A stretch of 17,244 bases of DNA from Bacillota bacterium (lineage in GTDB: Bacteria > Bacillota > Clostridia > Clostridiales > Clostridiaceae), in NCBI GenBank assembly GCA_023399035.1, contig JAEWQX010000217.1, positions 1 to 17,244 of the forward strand. Reading direction: 5' to 3'. The notes beneath the pieces were generated by a model. That model had not been told where the DNA came from. It did no database searches and saw only the letters and a list, made by a program, of their open reading frames with translations. This document shows, one piece after another, positions 1 through 8,182 of the stretch. A program made the translations under genes and the position numbers. Position 1 is the stretch's first letter. Each line of letters opens with the position of its first letter.

Positions 1-181
1 ATATTATATTAGATCATCTTGATTATTGTAATTTAAAAAATCAGAGCATCATTCCTTTATATTTCCTGCTATTTTAATTCATTAAAGTATTTTTATCTGG
101 AACATAAAGTGTGATTTTTGTTAGATGATTATAAATACAAATGTTATTATTAGTTATATATGACTAAAATTATAGAATAAT

Positions 182-931
182 TTGACGCAACAATACTATT
201 ATAATAACATTGTTTTAAAGAAAAACAGACAGCAAATAAAATTTTATTCTTCCAATATGAGCAATAGAACAGAATGCAATGCATTTGCCACTATCAACAG
301 ATGTAGAAATTGCAGAAAACTTTGCTTTGAAACTTGCAGAAACAGTAGGTGGAGTTGTTATGCCAACATTATCATATGGATATAAATCTAAGCCTTTAGG
401 CGGAGGAGGACCTTTATTTCCAGGAACAATTGATTTAAATGGTGAAACAGTAATCAAATTAGTTTATGACATATTAATGGAAGTTATAAGTGATGGCTTT
501 ACTAAAATATTTATAATGAATGCACATTTTAAAATGTAGCATTTATTGTTGAAGCTATGAATCTTGTAAAGAGAGCTACAAATGGAAAAGCAGTAATAAT
601 TGAATCTAACTGGTGGGACCCAATGTCTCAAGATGTTATTGATGAAGTGTTTAATGAAGTACCATTCCCAGGATGGGCTTTTGAACATGCTGCAGTTACA
701 GAAACATCTCTTATGATGTATTTTAAACCAGAAATTATTTATTTTGGAAATAATGTTGAAGTAGGGGAAACAGAAGCACTTCCATATTTCAGATATCCAT
801 TATATAAAGGAGATGTTCCAGAAACAGGAGCACTTGCAAGTGCAAAATCATCATCTGCTGAAAAGGGTAAATTAATAGTAGACAGTGTAACACGCGAACT
901 TGTGAAAATATGTGAAAAGGAATTCCATTAA
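182..931 (+). pseudogene. creatinine amidohydrolase (creatininase), degraded
   Basis: Broken gene for creatininase, a cytosolic metal-dependent amidohydrolase that interconverts creatinine and creatine. Joined reading frames show the family landmarks in order: an IEQ..MHLPLSTD metal-site segment (261-302), SYGYKS, GGG.LFPGT, an NAH..N metal/catalytic loop (519-535), a GW.FEHAAVTETSLMM segment and a TGALASAK..S.EKG segment near the C-terminus. At least two lesions are visible. TGA at 258-260 sits where the family has Gly before the (A/S)-x-EQ motif (GGA to TGA fits). One base, probably the G of a GAA codon, is missing at about 530-533, so the front frame stops at 537 and the rest continues one frame over to TAA at 931. 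Upstream, a TAA at 237-239 and an extra A near 220-225 suggest further damage. The true start cannot be placed, so the left boundary is approximate. The family call is firm and inactivity is very likely. Confidence 0.88.
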
Positions 932-933
932 AA

Positions 934-1014
934 TTATTTAACAGAACAGGAACACTTTTTGAAGATATCCAGAAATGGAGTGAGACAAAAGCAGATTTAA
1001 GTATTGAGAAATAA
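934..1014 (+). pseudogene. C-terminal remnant of an unidentified gene
   Basis: A short open stretch right after the creatininase stop reads TGTLFEDIQKWSETKAD and ends at TAA 1012-1014, just before a terminator. It has no start codon or ribosome binding site. A hydrophilic, charged C-terminal tail of this kind is common in permeases. It may therefore be the tail of a transporter once co-transcribed with creatininase, but I do not recognise the family. It could also be chance. Confidence 0.3.
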
Positions 1015-1024
1015 ATGAAAGAAC

Positions 1025-1056
1025 AAGGCTGCCCGTGATTAGGCAGCTTTATTTTG
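1025..1056 (+). terminator. intrinsic terminator after creatininase region
   Basis: GCTGCC (1028-1033) pairs with GGCAGC (1042-1047) across an 8-nt loop, followed by a T-rich tract. It is correctly placed to end the decayed creatininase transcription unit. Confidence 0.75.
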
Positions 1057-1099
1057 ATTGATATCCATTTTTTATCGTTTTCACCATGGAAGTTTTAAA

Positions 1100-1129
1100 T
1101 TGACATATAAGGTATAATATAACTATAAA
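1100..1129 (+). promoter_or_regulatory. sigma-A-type promoter of the EamA transporter
   Basis: TTGACA (1100-1105) and TATAAA (1124-1129) are separated by 18 bp, about 105 bp upstream of the transporter start. The -10 element lies inside the first copy of a 30-bp direct repeat, which suggests regulator contact. The TATAAT at 1113-1118 is only 7 bp from the -35 and was not chosen. Confidence 0.55.
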
Positions 1130-1204
1130 GAAGTTACAGTCAGATAGATTGGAAGAAAGATTAAAAATACATCAGGTATAGCACAACTATAGAGAAGTTA
1201 CAGT
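1111..1204 (+). repeat. 30-bp imperfect direct repeat pair upstream of EamA gene
   Basis: Copy 1 is at 1111-1140 and copy 2 at 1175-1204, 26 of 30 bases identical. Shared blocks are GGTATA, AACTATA and AGAAGTTACAGT. Start-to-start distance is 64 bp, about six helical turns. Copy 1 covers the -10 region and copy 2 lies in the leader. Direct-repeat operators are typical of MocR/GntR-type regulators, which often control EamA transporters, but no such regulator gene is in this window, so the assignment is inference. Confidence 0.6.
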
Positions 1205-1234
1205 TTATAGAGGACAGTAGAGAGAAGGAATATT

Positions 1235-2182
1235 ATGAAGATAAAAAATATGAGCAGAGATGTTTTGAAAGGAGAATGTATTTTAATAATCGTATCACTT
1301 TTATGGGGAAGCAGCTTCTTATTTCAGAAAAAGGGTATGGATTACGTAGGTCCATTTACTCTTGGAGCATGCAGATTTCTATTAGGGGCATTGATACTTT
1401 TACCTATAGTGATAATATCTTCAAAGAAAAAGTCATATGAAAATGAGAAAAAACAGATGCTTAGTAAAAACATAGATAGTAGTGATGAGAAAGAGCTTTT
1501 AAAAGCTGGATTGCAATGTGGAATAGCTATGTTTTTTGCAGCATCACTTGAGCAGATAGGTCTTGTTTATACTACATCAGGAAAAGCAGGGTTTATAACG
1601 TCAATGGAAATTATAGTTGTGGCAGTAATAACTATCTTTACTACAAAGAGACTTGAAAGCAACACGGCATTTGGAATTATTACGGCAATGACTGGGCTTT
1701 ATATGTTATGTATCAATGGAAAGATGACATTTCAGTATGGAGACAGTGTAGTTCTTTTCAGCTGTCTGTTCTGGGGCGTTCAGATTATGCTCGTAGATAA
1801 ATATTCAAAGACAGTAGATGAAATAAAACTTTCATTTATAGAATTTCTTATTTCAGGATTAATGTCCTGTGTCTGTATGGTGCTTTTCGAAACACCTCAT
1901 ATCAATGATATCAAAGCATGCATGATTCCAATACTTTATACAGGAGTAATTGAAATTGCATTATGTTATACACTTCAGATTATAGGTCAGAAATATGTAC
2001 CGCCAGTAATATCAGCAGTAACGTTGACTCTTGAATCTGTTTTTGCAGTATTCTTCGGGGCTGTTTTCATGAATGAGCTCATGTCTTTACGTGAATTTTC
2101 AGGATGTATCCTCATGCTTTGTGCAGTTATAATTGTTCAGATACCATCATCAAAGAAGCATGTACTTATTTTTCACAGTTGA
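1235..2182 (+). CDS. EamA/DMT-family transporter
   Basis: Inner-membrane permease of the drug/metabolite transporter superfamily, usually an exporter of amino acids or other metabolites; the substrate cannot be read from sequence. The 315 residues form two EamA repeats of about five membrane helices each. Landmarks are the SLLWGSSFLFQKKG motif in helix 1 (residues 21-34), the GACRFLLGALIL segment in helix 2, and ALCYTLQIIGQKYVPPVISA with LESVFAVFFG in the second repeat. Between helices 2 and 3 is a longer-than-usual charged loop (about residues 62-90, rich in Lys, Glu and Asp). The start at 1235 follows AGAAGGAA (1223-1230); an in-frame ATG at 1250 is possible but worse placed. It is a single-gene unit with its own promoter, upstream direct repeats and terminator. 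The family is certain, the substrate unknown. Confidence 0.9.
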   Translation: MKIKNMSRDVLKGECILIIVSLLWGSSFLFQKKGMDYVGPFTLGACRFLLGALILLPIVIISSKKKSYENEKKQMLSKNIDSSDEKELLKAGLQCGIAMFFAASLEQIGLVYTTSGKAGFITSMEIIVVAVITIFTTKRLESNTAFGIITAMTGLYMLCINGKMTFQYGDSVVLFSCLFWGVQIMLVDKYSKTVDEIKLSFIEFLISGLMSCVCMVLFETPHINDIKACMIPILYTGVIEIALCYTLQIIGQKYVPPVISAVTLTLESVFAVFFGAVFMNELMSLREFSGCILMLCAVIIVQIPSSKKHVLIFHS

Positions 2183-2203
2183 TAAAAGGGGCGGGGAGAT
2201 CAA

Positions 2204-2241
2204 GAAGAGGTTTTGAATAGGATATAACCTCTCTTTTTTTA
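2204..2241 (+). terminator. intrinsic terminator of EamA gene
   Basis: AGAGGTT (2206-2212) pairs with AACCTCT (2226-2232), followed at once by a run of T. It isolates the transporter from the coiled-coil gene downstream. Confidence 0.85.
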
Positions 2242-2310
2242 TTTTACGGGAAAATATGATAATATATTACAGAACAGATTTTCAAAAGATAAGTGATTAA
2301 GAGGGGATAT

Positions 2311-4983
2311 ATGAATAAGGAAAGTAACTTTTTTTATGTTAAGGGAACTGATTTGGACCATTTTTATAAGGATCTGAAGGCTGCTGAAGATAATTATGTA
2401 GATGATATTGGAATCACTGTATTAAAATTGGGTAAATTAAATGAGATTTTTGCCAAGAAGGTCTTGTCTTATGAAAATATAGAATATGACAGCAGTGATA
2501 CCTGTACTGATATAATCTATAAAATCAGGACAGGCGTTATAAATACAAAATTTAGGGATAATCTTAGTGAAAAGCTTAAGATTATCGATTATATGAATGA
2601 GCTGAGAGTTGAAAGGAATTTTGAGATTCATGCTGATGAGGACAAGCTGACAAGCAGTGAATACATATTTAAAAGAAATACATCATCTAAAGAAATGCTT
2701 ATGAAGATGCATGAAATTTTAAAATGGTATCTTATAGATCTTACAAAGCAGATAAGCTATATGGATGAAATGAAGTTTGAAGACCCATCAAAGTTCAATA
2801 TCCATAAAAATGAAATAAAGAAAAAAGAAGAAGAAATATATTATATAAAAAGACAGATAGAAGACCTTAATGGACTATTAAAGCAATCAGAGCAGGAAAA
2901 GATTAACAATGAAGCTGACCTTGAAAAAATGAGCAGATCTGTTTCAAGGCTTGAGCTTCAGAAGGAAGAGCTGGCAAACAGGCTTAAGTTATATGAAAAT
3001 GAACTTGCAGATATAAGGGCTAAAGCAGATGAAGAAATAAACAGAAGCAGAAGTACACTGAACAGAATTGTAAATGATTATGAAAAAAGGATAGATACCA
3101 TAAGCAGTGAAAAAGAAGCAAAGATAAGAGAGCTTCGAGATGAATACAACAATACTAATGAAAAGCTTAAGGAAAAGGAACGTTATCTTATAAAATCTGA
3201 AGAGGAAAATCTTAAGCTTAAAAACGAGATTAAAAGGCTTAAGGAAAATAATGAAGATGAATTATCAAAAAAGATAAATGAAATATGTGCAAAAGAAGAG
3301 GCAGTGGATATTCAGCTTAATAAACTGCGAAAGCTTTATGAGGAATGCTTTAATACAACAAGAAAGTATCAGGAACTGTTAAAAGAAAGTGAAAAGTGCA
3401 TAAAAAGAAATGAAAATGATAAATTTGTGCCACAGAAAAAACTTATAAAAGCAGAAATAAAAGTACAGGACAGGGACTTTGACAGCAGCCTAAATGGATA
3501 CAGGGAAAAAGTTGAAGAAACAAAAGAAAAAGTTGAATACGTCAATGAAATAATAAATGAAAAGATCTTTAATTCCGGAGAATTCAAGGATTTTTATAAA
3601 GGATTTCTTGAAGTTGATGGAGATAAACTAAGACTTCTTTATACAATGATTTCAAAAATAAGTATGTCTTCAATAATAATCAATAAATCAAAGGAAATAA
3701 TCTTCAACTCTAAAGAAGACGAGTTAATGGATTATATTGAAAGAAAATCGGAATCACTAAAGGTATTAAGTGATGGTGAAATAAGACTGAAGATATATTA
3801 CAGATTATTGAATCTTTGTGGATGCAGTGCTGAGCCGGTTTATGACAAGCGCAGGTTTATGAGTGCATTAGATAATGTGATAAATACTACATATTCCATG
3901 TTTGAAAGCAGGGGAGATTTTGACTCTGGGGAAGATAAGGTAAAGTCAATAAACAATTACTGCATGGAAAAAGTAATAAATTACTTCATGAAAAGAAATA
4001 TTGATGAAAATAAGCCTGAAAAAGCAAATCTTATAGACAATATTTACATTAGTTTTTCAAAGCTGCCTTATGATAAAAAAGAGGAAATCAGGACAAAGCT
4101 TAAGTTAGACAGTATATCAGAGCCATTTCTAAAACGTGAAATAAATGTGAATCCAAAGGGATTTGTTACAACTGTCTTAAGTTCAGGAGGATTTATTTCC
4201 ATACTCCTTACAGATTCATTTATGACTTCCATTTCTGATGTGAATAACGGGCTTATATTAAATCAGGGGCAGAAGCTTCAAAAACAGATTATTCCATTGT
4301 TCATTATGCAGCTTTCATATCTAAGCAGGGATTTAAATCTGAACAAGATAAATCTAGACAATTATGAACAGATGATTTCAGTATGGAGAAATAAAAAGAG
4401 TGAATTTGACAACATTTCAATGCAGGTAAATATAAAAGATAAGGTCTTAAACAGCCTCTTGAAGGATAAAGAAGAAAATGAAGATAAGCTTAAAAAATTC
4501 AAGGCTGTTGAAAGTTCTCTGTATAATACTTATGGAATAAAATCTGATGAATTCAATAAATTTGTTCTAGACTCAGAAAAGAAGGTGCATCTTCCATCTT
4601 ATGATTCATATTCTGCTGCACAGGATAAGAATAAAGAAGCAATGGAAAATATAAAAAATGAACGACAGAAGCTTGGATTGGTAAAGAGCATATTTTCAAA
4701 GGAAATGTGGAAAAATCAATCAAGCAGGCTTGTTAATGATATTAACATATCTGCAATTGAAAAGACTCTCATAAAGGAAGCAACTGAAAGTGAACATTTT
4801 GAAAGTGAATACAGTGTAATAAAAAAGCTGAAAAATGATATAGATAAAACAGCCGCTATAATAAACAAGATAAAAAGCGAAATAGATGATAAAGAAAAAC
4901 GCATAAGGGAAGCCTCTCTTTCAATTGATGAACTCAAAAAGAAAAGTTCAGATATAAGCAGGGAATACCCTGATATAATTTAA
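2311..4983 (+). CDS. large coiled-coil protein with N-terminal DUF4145-like domain, function unknown
   Basis: A soluble 890-residue protein I cannot assign to a named family. Residues about 15-148 form a helical domain resembling DUF4145: a clustered helix, an S.DT..DIIYKI segment, an ELR.ERNFEIHAD segment like the R..RN...H signature of that group, and a closing amphipathic KMHEILKWYLIDL helix. Residues about 165-430 are a long, very charged coiled coil rich in Glu and Lys. About 430-680 is mixed and mostly helical, with a more hydrophobic patch (FVTTVLSSGGFISILLTD). The rest holds two more coiled-coil stretches (about 695-740 and 820-885). I see no Walker motifs, nuclease motif, signal peptide or membrane helix. 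ATG 2311 follows AGAGGGG at 2300-2306; an in-frame GTG at 2293 would add six residues but has no good ribosome binding site. It is monocistronic, with terminators on both sides. Analogy to SMC-like or defence coiled-coil proteins is possible but unproven. Confidence 0.85.
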   Translation: MNKESNFFYVKGTDLDHFYKDLKAAEDNYVDDIGITVLKLGKLNEIFAKKVLSYENIEYDSSDTCTDIIYKIRTGVINTKFRDNLSEKLKIIDYMNELRVERNFEIHADEDKLTSSEYIFKRNTSSKEMLMKMHEILKWYLIDLTKQISYMDEMKFEDPSKFNIHKNEIKKKEEEIYYIKRQIEDLNGLLKQSEQEKINNEADLEKMSRSVSRLELQKEELANRLKLYENELADIRAKADEEINRSRSTLNRIVNDYEKRIDTISSEKEAKIRELRDEYNNTNEKLKEKERYLIKSEEENLKLKNEIKRLKENNEDELSKKINEICAKEEAVDIQLNKLRKLYEECFNTTRKYQELLKESEKCIKRNENDKFVPQKKLIKAEIKVQDRDFDSSLNGYREKVEETKEKVEYVNEIINEKIFNSGEFKDFYKGFLEVDGDKLRLLYTMISKISMSSIIINKSKEIIFNSKEDELMDYIERKSESLKVLSDGEIRLKIYYRLLNLCGCSAEPVYDKRRFMSALDNVINTTYSMFESRGDFDSGEDKVKSINNYCMEKVINYFMKRNIDENKPEKANLIDNIYISFSKLPYDKKEEIRTKLKLDSISEPFLKREINVNPKGFVTTVLSSGGFISILLTDSFMTSISDVNNGLILNQGQKLQKQIIPLFIMQLSYLSRDLNLNKINLDNYEQMISVWRNKKSEFDNISMQVNIKDKVLNSLLKDKEENEDKLKKFKAVESSLYNTYGIKSDEFNKFVLDSEKKVHLPSYDSYSAAQDKNKEAMENIKNERQKLGLVKSIFSKEMWKNQSSRLVNDINISAIEKTLIKEATESEHFESEYSVIKKLKNDIDKTAAIINKIKSEIDDKEKRIREASLSIDELKKKSSDISREYPDII

Positions 4984-4997
4984 AATATTATAAATGT

Positions 4998-5060
4998 CTT
5001 TCTCAGAACTAAGTTCCTTAATCTAAAAGGAAAACTTAGTCAGGGAAAGGCAGTTTTTTT
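4998..5060 (+). terminator. strong intrinsic terminator of coiled-coil gene
   Basis: CTAAGTTCCTT (5009-5019) pairs with AAGGAAAACTTAG (5027-5039) with a small bulge, extended by CTTTC (4998-5002) with GAAAG (5045-5049), and followed by a T-run at 5054-5060. Confidence 0.85.
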
Positions 5061-5234
5061 ATTTTATCTCCTTTTATTTCGTTTAAATATTGTAGATTAG
5101 GATTTTAAAAAGTTTAAGACTTATTGACATGAGATAATAATAATTAAAAATAAATATAATTTCGAATTATGTCAAATAATAAAACAGAGATAGTAAATCT
5201 AAGAATATAAAGTAACAAAGGAAGGAGATAACAT

Positions 5235-7157
5235 ATGAAAAATAAATTATCCAAAGAAGCATATGGAGGAGTTCATGGAAAAGATTATGTTCCTTATATA
5301 AGAGACAAATCGGCTAAAGGAACAAATCTGACAGTACTTATAATAGGTATAATATTATCTGTCATATTTGCAGCATCTACTGCTTATTCAGGAATGAAGT
5401 CTGGACTTACAGTAGCAGCAGGAATACCAGGTTCAATAATAGGTTCAATGCTTATAGGTGTATTTGCTAAAGGAAAAGGCATACTTGGAAAAAATATAAC
5501 TCAGGGCATGTCTAGCGGAGGAGAATCAATAGCAAGCGGAATGATTTATGTACTTCCTGCAATAATCCTTATTGGAAGTAACATAACATTTTTAGAAGGA
5601 CTCAGCGTAGGAGTAGGAGGAACTTTATTTGGCATAGGAGCCTTATCACTTGTTTACAATTATCTTATTGTTGAGGAACATGGAAAACTTATGTATCCTG
5701 AATCAATGGCAATATCTGAAACTCTCGTTGCATCTGAAGGTGGAGGAGACGCTATTAAATTTATGGGAATTGGATTTGCAATAAGTGGAATCATAAATGT
5801 GCTAACAGGATCGTTTCTCAACTTAATAAATAATACTATTTCTTTTATAGGAAGCAGGTTTTATAAATGGAAATTCTCAATAGAAGTAAATCCACTGCTT
5901 CTTGGTATAGGTTTTATAGTAGGACTTGAAGTATCCCTTACAATGTTTGCAGGATCAATATTAGCTAATTTTGGAATAATGCCATTGATAGGTTATTTTA
6001 CTGATATGGCAGATCGTAACATACAGACATGGAATGATGCAACAATATTCCTTCATGAAATGGATGTAAATGCAATATCGGGAAGCTATGTTAAATATAT
6101 TGGTGCAGGAATGATGTTATGCGGAGGAATAATAGGAGCTCTTAAGCTCATCCCTACAATTATTGTATCTATAAAGGAAACATTAAAGGCTAATTCAGGT
6201 GATAAAGGTAGAAATAGAAGCGGCTCAGGAGAGACAATTGTGCTTTTAGGCGGAGTTATATTAGCATTTGTAGCAGGATTATTTATTTCTCAGAGCATTC
6301 TTATGGCTGTTGTGGCAGCAATTGTTTCATTGATTTTATCATTATTATTTGTAATAGTTGCAGGGCGTTTAACTGGTACAATAGGAACATCTAATCTTCC
6401 TGTTTCAGGAATGACAATAGCTTCACTTGTAATTTTGACATTAGTCTTTGTCATAATGGGGTGGACCGGGCTTGCTGATAATAAGTCACTGCTTTTATTT
6501 GCTGCCTTTATGGTTGTTGCAATATCAGTAGCAGGAGGATATAGCCAGTCTCAGAAAGTAACCTATATAATAGGTGGAAGCAAAAGAGAAATGCAGAATT
6601 GTTTTGCAATAGCAAGTATAGTAGGTGTTATTGTTGTCACAGGAACAATAATCATACTTTCTGATCAGCTTGCTGTTACAGGAACAGATGCACAGTTTGC
6701 TCTTCCACAGGCGAACTTGATGTCAACTCTTACATCTGGAATAATGTCGGGAAATTTACCATGGCCTATGATTTTAGTTGGAGTTGTTATGGCATTGTTC
6801 TTATTTTTACTCAATCTTCCTATAATGACAATTGCAATAGGATTTTATCTTCCTATATCTACAACATCAATAATACTCGTAGGAGCATTGATACGTGTAT
6901 TTATTGAAAAGATGACTTCAGATGAAAAAGAAAGGGAAGCAAAGGTTTCAAATGGAATAAGCCTTTCATCAGGACTTGTTGCAGGAGGTTCTATAATAGG
7001 TCTTCTTGGAATAATACTTCAGATTACAGGAATAATAACTCCAAGAACTCCTGCAGGTTTTGCAGCAGGAAATATCATAGCATTAATACTGCTTATTATC
7101 CTTGTTATAGCCTCAACAATTCCAATCATGATGTCAAAATATAAAAAACAATTTTAG
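5235..7157 (+). CDS. OPT-family oligopeptide transporter
   Basis: Multi-spanning membrane transporter of the OPT superfamily, whose members import small peptides or metal chelates; the substrate here is unknown. It has 640 residues, the usual length for the bacterial branch, with about 14-16 hydrophobic segments. Family landmarks are the N-terminal Y.GMKSGLTVAAGIPGSIIG (51-70), KNITQGMSSGGESIASGMIY (86-105), the KLMYPESMAISETLVASEGG segment (151-170), NPLLLGIGFIVG and a SLPV/NLPVSGMTIASLV segment mid-protein. The start follows GGAGAT within a GGAAGGAGATAACATATG context, a good spacing. A spacer of about 57 bp and no terminator separate it from the PqqD-like gene, so they are probably co-transcribed. 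A TTGACA at 5124-5129 is a candidate -35 but has no well-spaced -10. Confidence 0.93.
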   Translation: MKNKLSKEAYGGVHGKDYVPYIRDKSAKGTNLTVLIIGIILSVIFAASTAYSGMKSGLTVAAGIPGSIIGSMLIGVFAKGKGILGKNITQGMSSGGESIASGMIYVLPAIILIGSNITFLEGLSVGVGGTLFGIGALSLVYNYLIVEEHGKLMYPESMAISETLVASEGGGDAIKFMGIGFAISGIINVLTGSFLNLINNTISFIGSRFYKWKFSIEVNPLLLGIGFIVGLEVSLTMFAGSILANFGIMPLIGYFTDMADRNIQTWNDATIFLHEMDVNAISGSYVKYIGAGMMLCGGIIGALKLIPTIIVSIKETLKANSGDKGRNRSGSGETIVLLGGVILAFVAGLFISQSILMAVVAAIVSLILSLLFVIVAGRLTGTIGTSNLPVSGMTIASLVILTLVFVIMGWTGLADNKSLLLFAAFMVVAISVAGGYSQSQKVTYIIGGSKREMQNCFAIASIVGVIVVTGTIIILSDQLAVTGTDAQFALPQANLMSTLTSGIMSGNLPWPMILVGVVMALFLFLLNLPIMTIAIGFYLPISTTSIILVGALIRVFIEKMTSDEKEREAKVSNGISLSSGLVAGGSIIGLLGIILQITGIITPRTPAGFAAGNIIALILLIILVIASTIPIMMSKYKKQF

Positions 7158-7217
7158 AAACTTATGAAATTACATGACTATTGAATCAATATATTTTGAT
7201 ATGGAGGAATAATATTG

Positions 7218-7562
7218 ATGATCAGCAATGATGAAATCTTAAATATAAAATTTAAAATTTGCGACGGATTAAGGTATGAAGTTAGTGAAGATGGAATAGT
7301 CACTGTTTATGAAAAGCAGGACCATATAATACAGAAGTTTTTCAGGAAGATGAAATTTAAGATTCCAGCTTATAAGAAAATTACCTTTGATGAATACAGC
7401 AGTGAAGCATTCATTCAAATTAATGGACTCAATACGGTTAAGGATATAGGAAAAAGCTTGGAAATGAAGTATGGAAGCAGGGTGAATCCGCTTTATGAAA
7501 GACTGCTGATGTTTTTAAATTATTTATATAATGACTGCAGATATATTGAAAAGATAAAATAG
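7218..7562 (+). CDS. PqqD-like (RRE-type) small protein
   Basis: A 114-residue cytosolic protein with the PqqD layout: beta strands ending in an EVSEDGIVTVYEK segment (21-33), a FDEYSSEAFIQINGLNTV stretch where the family has E-x-(A/T)-x-x-(I/V)-W-x-x-(I/L)-D-G-x-x-T-V (58-74), DIGKSLEMKYG, then V.P..ERLLMFLNYL (89-103). PqqD folds bind precursor peptides as recognition elements, normally beside a radical-SAM maturase. None is present here, and the partner is an OPT transporter. The start is ATG 7218, preceded directly by TTG 7215; GGAGG at 7203-7207 could serve either. The insertion of about 20 basic residues (HIIQKFFRKMKFKIPAYKK) before the helical half resembles the loop of PqqD homologues in Clostridia. 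The role is unknown. The fold call is by motif, not structure. Confidence 0.7.
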   Translation: MISNDEILNIKFKICDGLRYEVSEDGIVTVYEKQDHIIQKFFRKMKFKIPAYKKITFDEYSSEAFIQINGLNTVKDIGKSLEMKYGSRVNPLYERLLMFLNYLYNDCRYIEKIK

Positions 7563-7576
7563 ATAAACTAAAGCTA

Positions 7577-7620
7577 TGTAAAAAAACTTATGCACTTGCG
7601 CAGGGCATAAGTTTTTTTAT
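7577..7620 (+). terminator. intrinsic terminator of OPT/PqqD-like unit
   Basis: AAAAAACTTATGC (7581-7593) pairs with GCATAAGTTTTTT (7605-7617). The A/T ends of the stem make it potentially bidirectional. Confidence 0.85.
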
Positions 7621-7713
7621 ATTTTATACTATTTTAATATATAAAGTCACTATTCTGACATAAATGAGGAATATAATAAAACCATAATCTAAGAGCACAG
7701 GAGGAAAGTACTT

Positions 7714-7881
7714 ATGATAATTGGTTTATTGGGAATAATATGCACATCATATTTAGTGATAGAATATAGAAAAGAAAAAAATATTAATCCAGTGAGCGTA
7801 AAAGTGAGGAGCGAAGATACCTTAAAGAATAAGCTTGCTGAGGCAGATATAGAGGAATTAAAACGAATGGGATTGATGTGA
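7714..7881 (+). CDS. 55-residue single-span membrane miniprotein
   Basis: A small gene of unknown function. It has a near-ideal ribosome binding site, AGGAGGA (7699-7705), 8 bp before ATG, and a strong terminator about 40 bp after the stop. Residues 2-17 are hydrophobic (MIIGLLGIICTSYLVI), enough for one membrane helix. The charged remainder ends in a short predicted helix, LAEADIEELKRMGLM. Small proteins of this design (an N-terminal anchor plus a basic cytosolic tail) occur in many Firmicutes, but I do not recognise a family. Isolated expression signals on both sides make translation likely. Confidence 0.6.
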   Translation: MIIGLLGIICTSYLVIEYRKEKNINPVSVKVRSEDTLKNKLAEADIEELKRMGLM

Positions 7882-7920
7882 TGGTTCCTTCCAGAATTAC
7901 ATTATACATTTCTAAGCAAT

Positions 7921-7961
7921 AGAACTTTTAGAGAGATAATTCTTTCTAAAAGTTCTTTTTT
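7921..7961 (+). terminator. intrinsic terminator after miniprotein gene
   Basis: AGAACTTTTAGA (7921-7932) is perfectly complementary to TCTAAAAGTTCT (7945-7956), followed by a T-run to 7961. Confidence 0.88.
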
Positions 7962-7971
7962 AGTTTTGTAA

Positions 7972-8178
7972 ATTATTTTAGGGATATTAGGAATAACAGG
8001 TTATGGAGATGATTTATATAAAACCCTTCTATTTCCAAAAGAAGATATTTTGAAAATGCTTGATGCAGCAGTTCACGCACCATCACCAAAACATCAGCAA
8101 AACTGGCATTTTGTTGTGGTACAGAACAAGGATACAATAGAAAAGATGGCAGACGATGTAAAGTATAGAGTTTGGTGA
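7972..8178 (+). pseudogene. nitroreductase-family N-terminal fragment
   Basis: The open frame reads KEDILKMLDAAVHAPSPKHQ then QNWHFVVVQNKDTIEKMADD, the FMN-binding N-terminal region of NAD(P)H-dependent nitroreductases (APS..NQQ.W.F pattern). The usual N-terminal segment with the RRSIR(K/R)(Y/F) motif is replaced by unrelated sequence. The frame ends at TGA 8176-8178, only about 65 residues into the roughly 170-residue family length. No start codon with a ribosome binding site is present. The rest of the enzyme is missing, and a terminator follows within a few bases of the stop. This is a remnant, not a gene. It lies convergent to the TetR-family gene. Confidence 0.8.
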
Positions 8179-8182
8179 ATTT

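Noticed and set aside
1113..1118. TATAAT as -10 of the EamA promoter
   Set aside because: It lies only 7 bp from TTGACA; TATAAA at 1124 gives a workable 18-bp spacer.
2293..2310. GTG start for the coiled-coil protein
   Set aside because: No ribosome binding site precedes it, while AGAGGGG lies just upstream of ATG 2311.
5060..5234. Riboswitch upstream of the OPT gene
   Set aside because: The leader is AT-rich with no conserved aptamer-like stem set and no terminator/antiterminator pair before the start.
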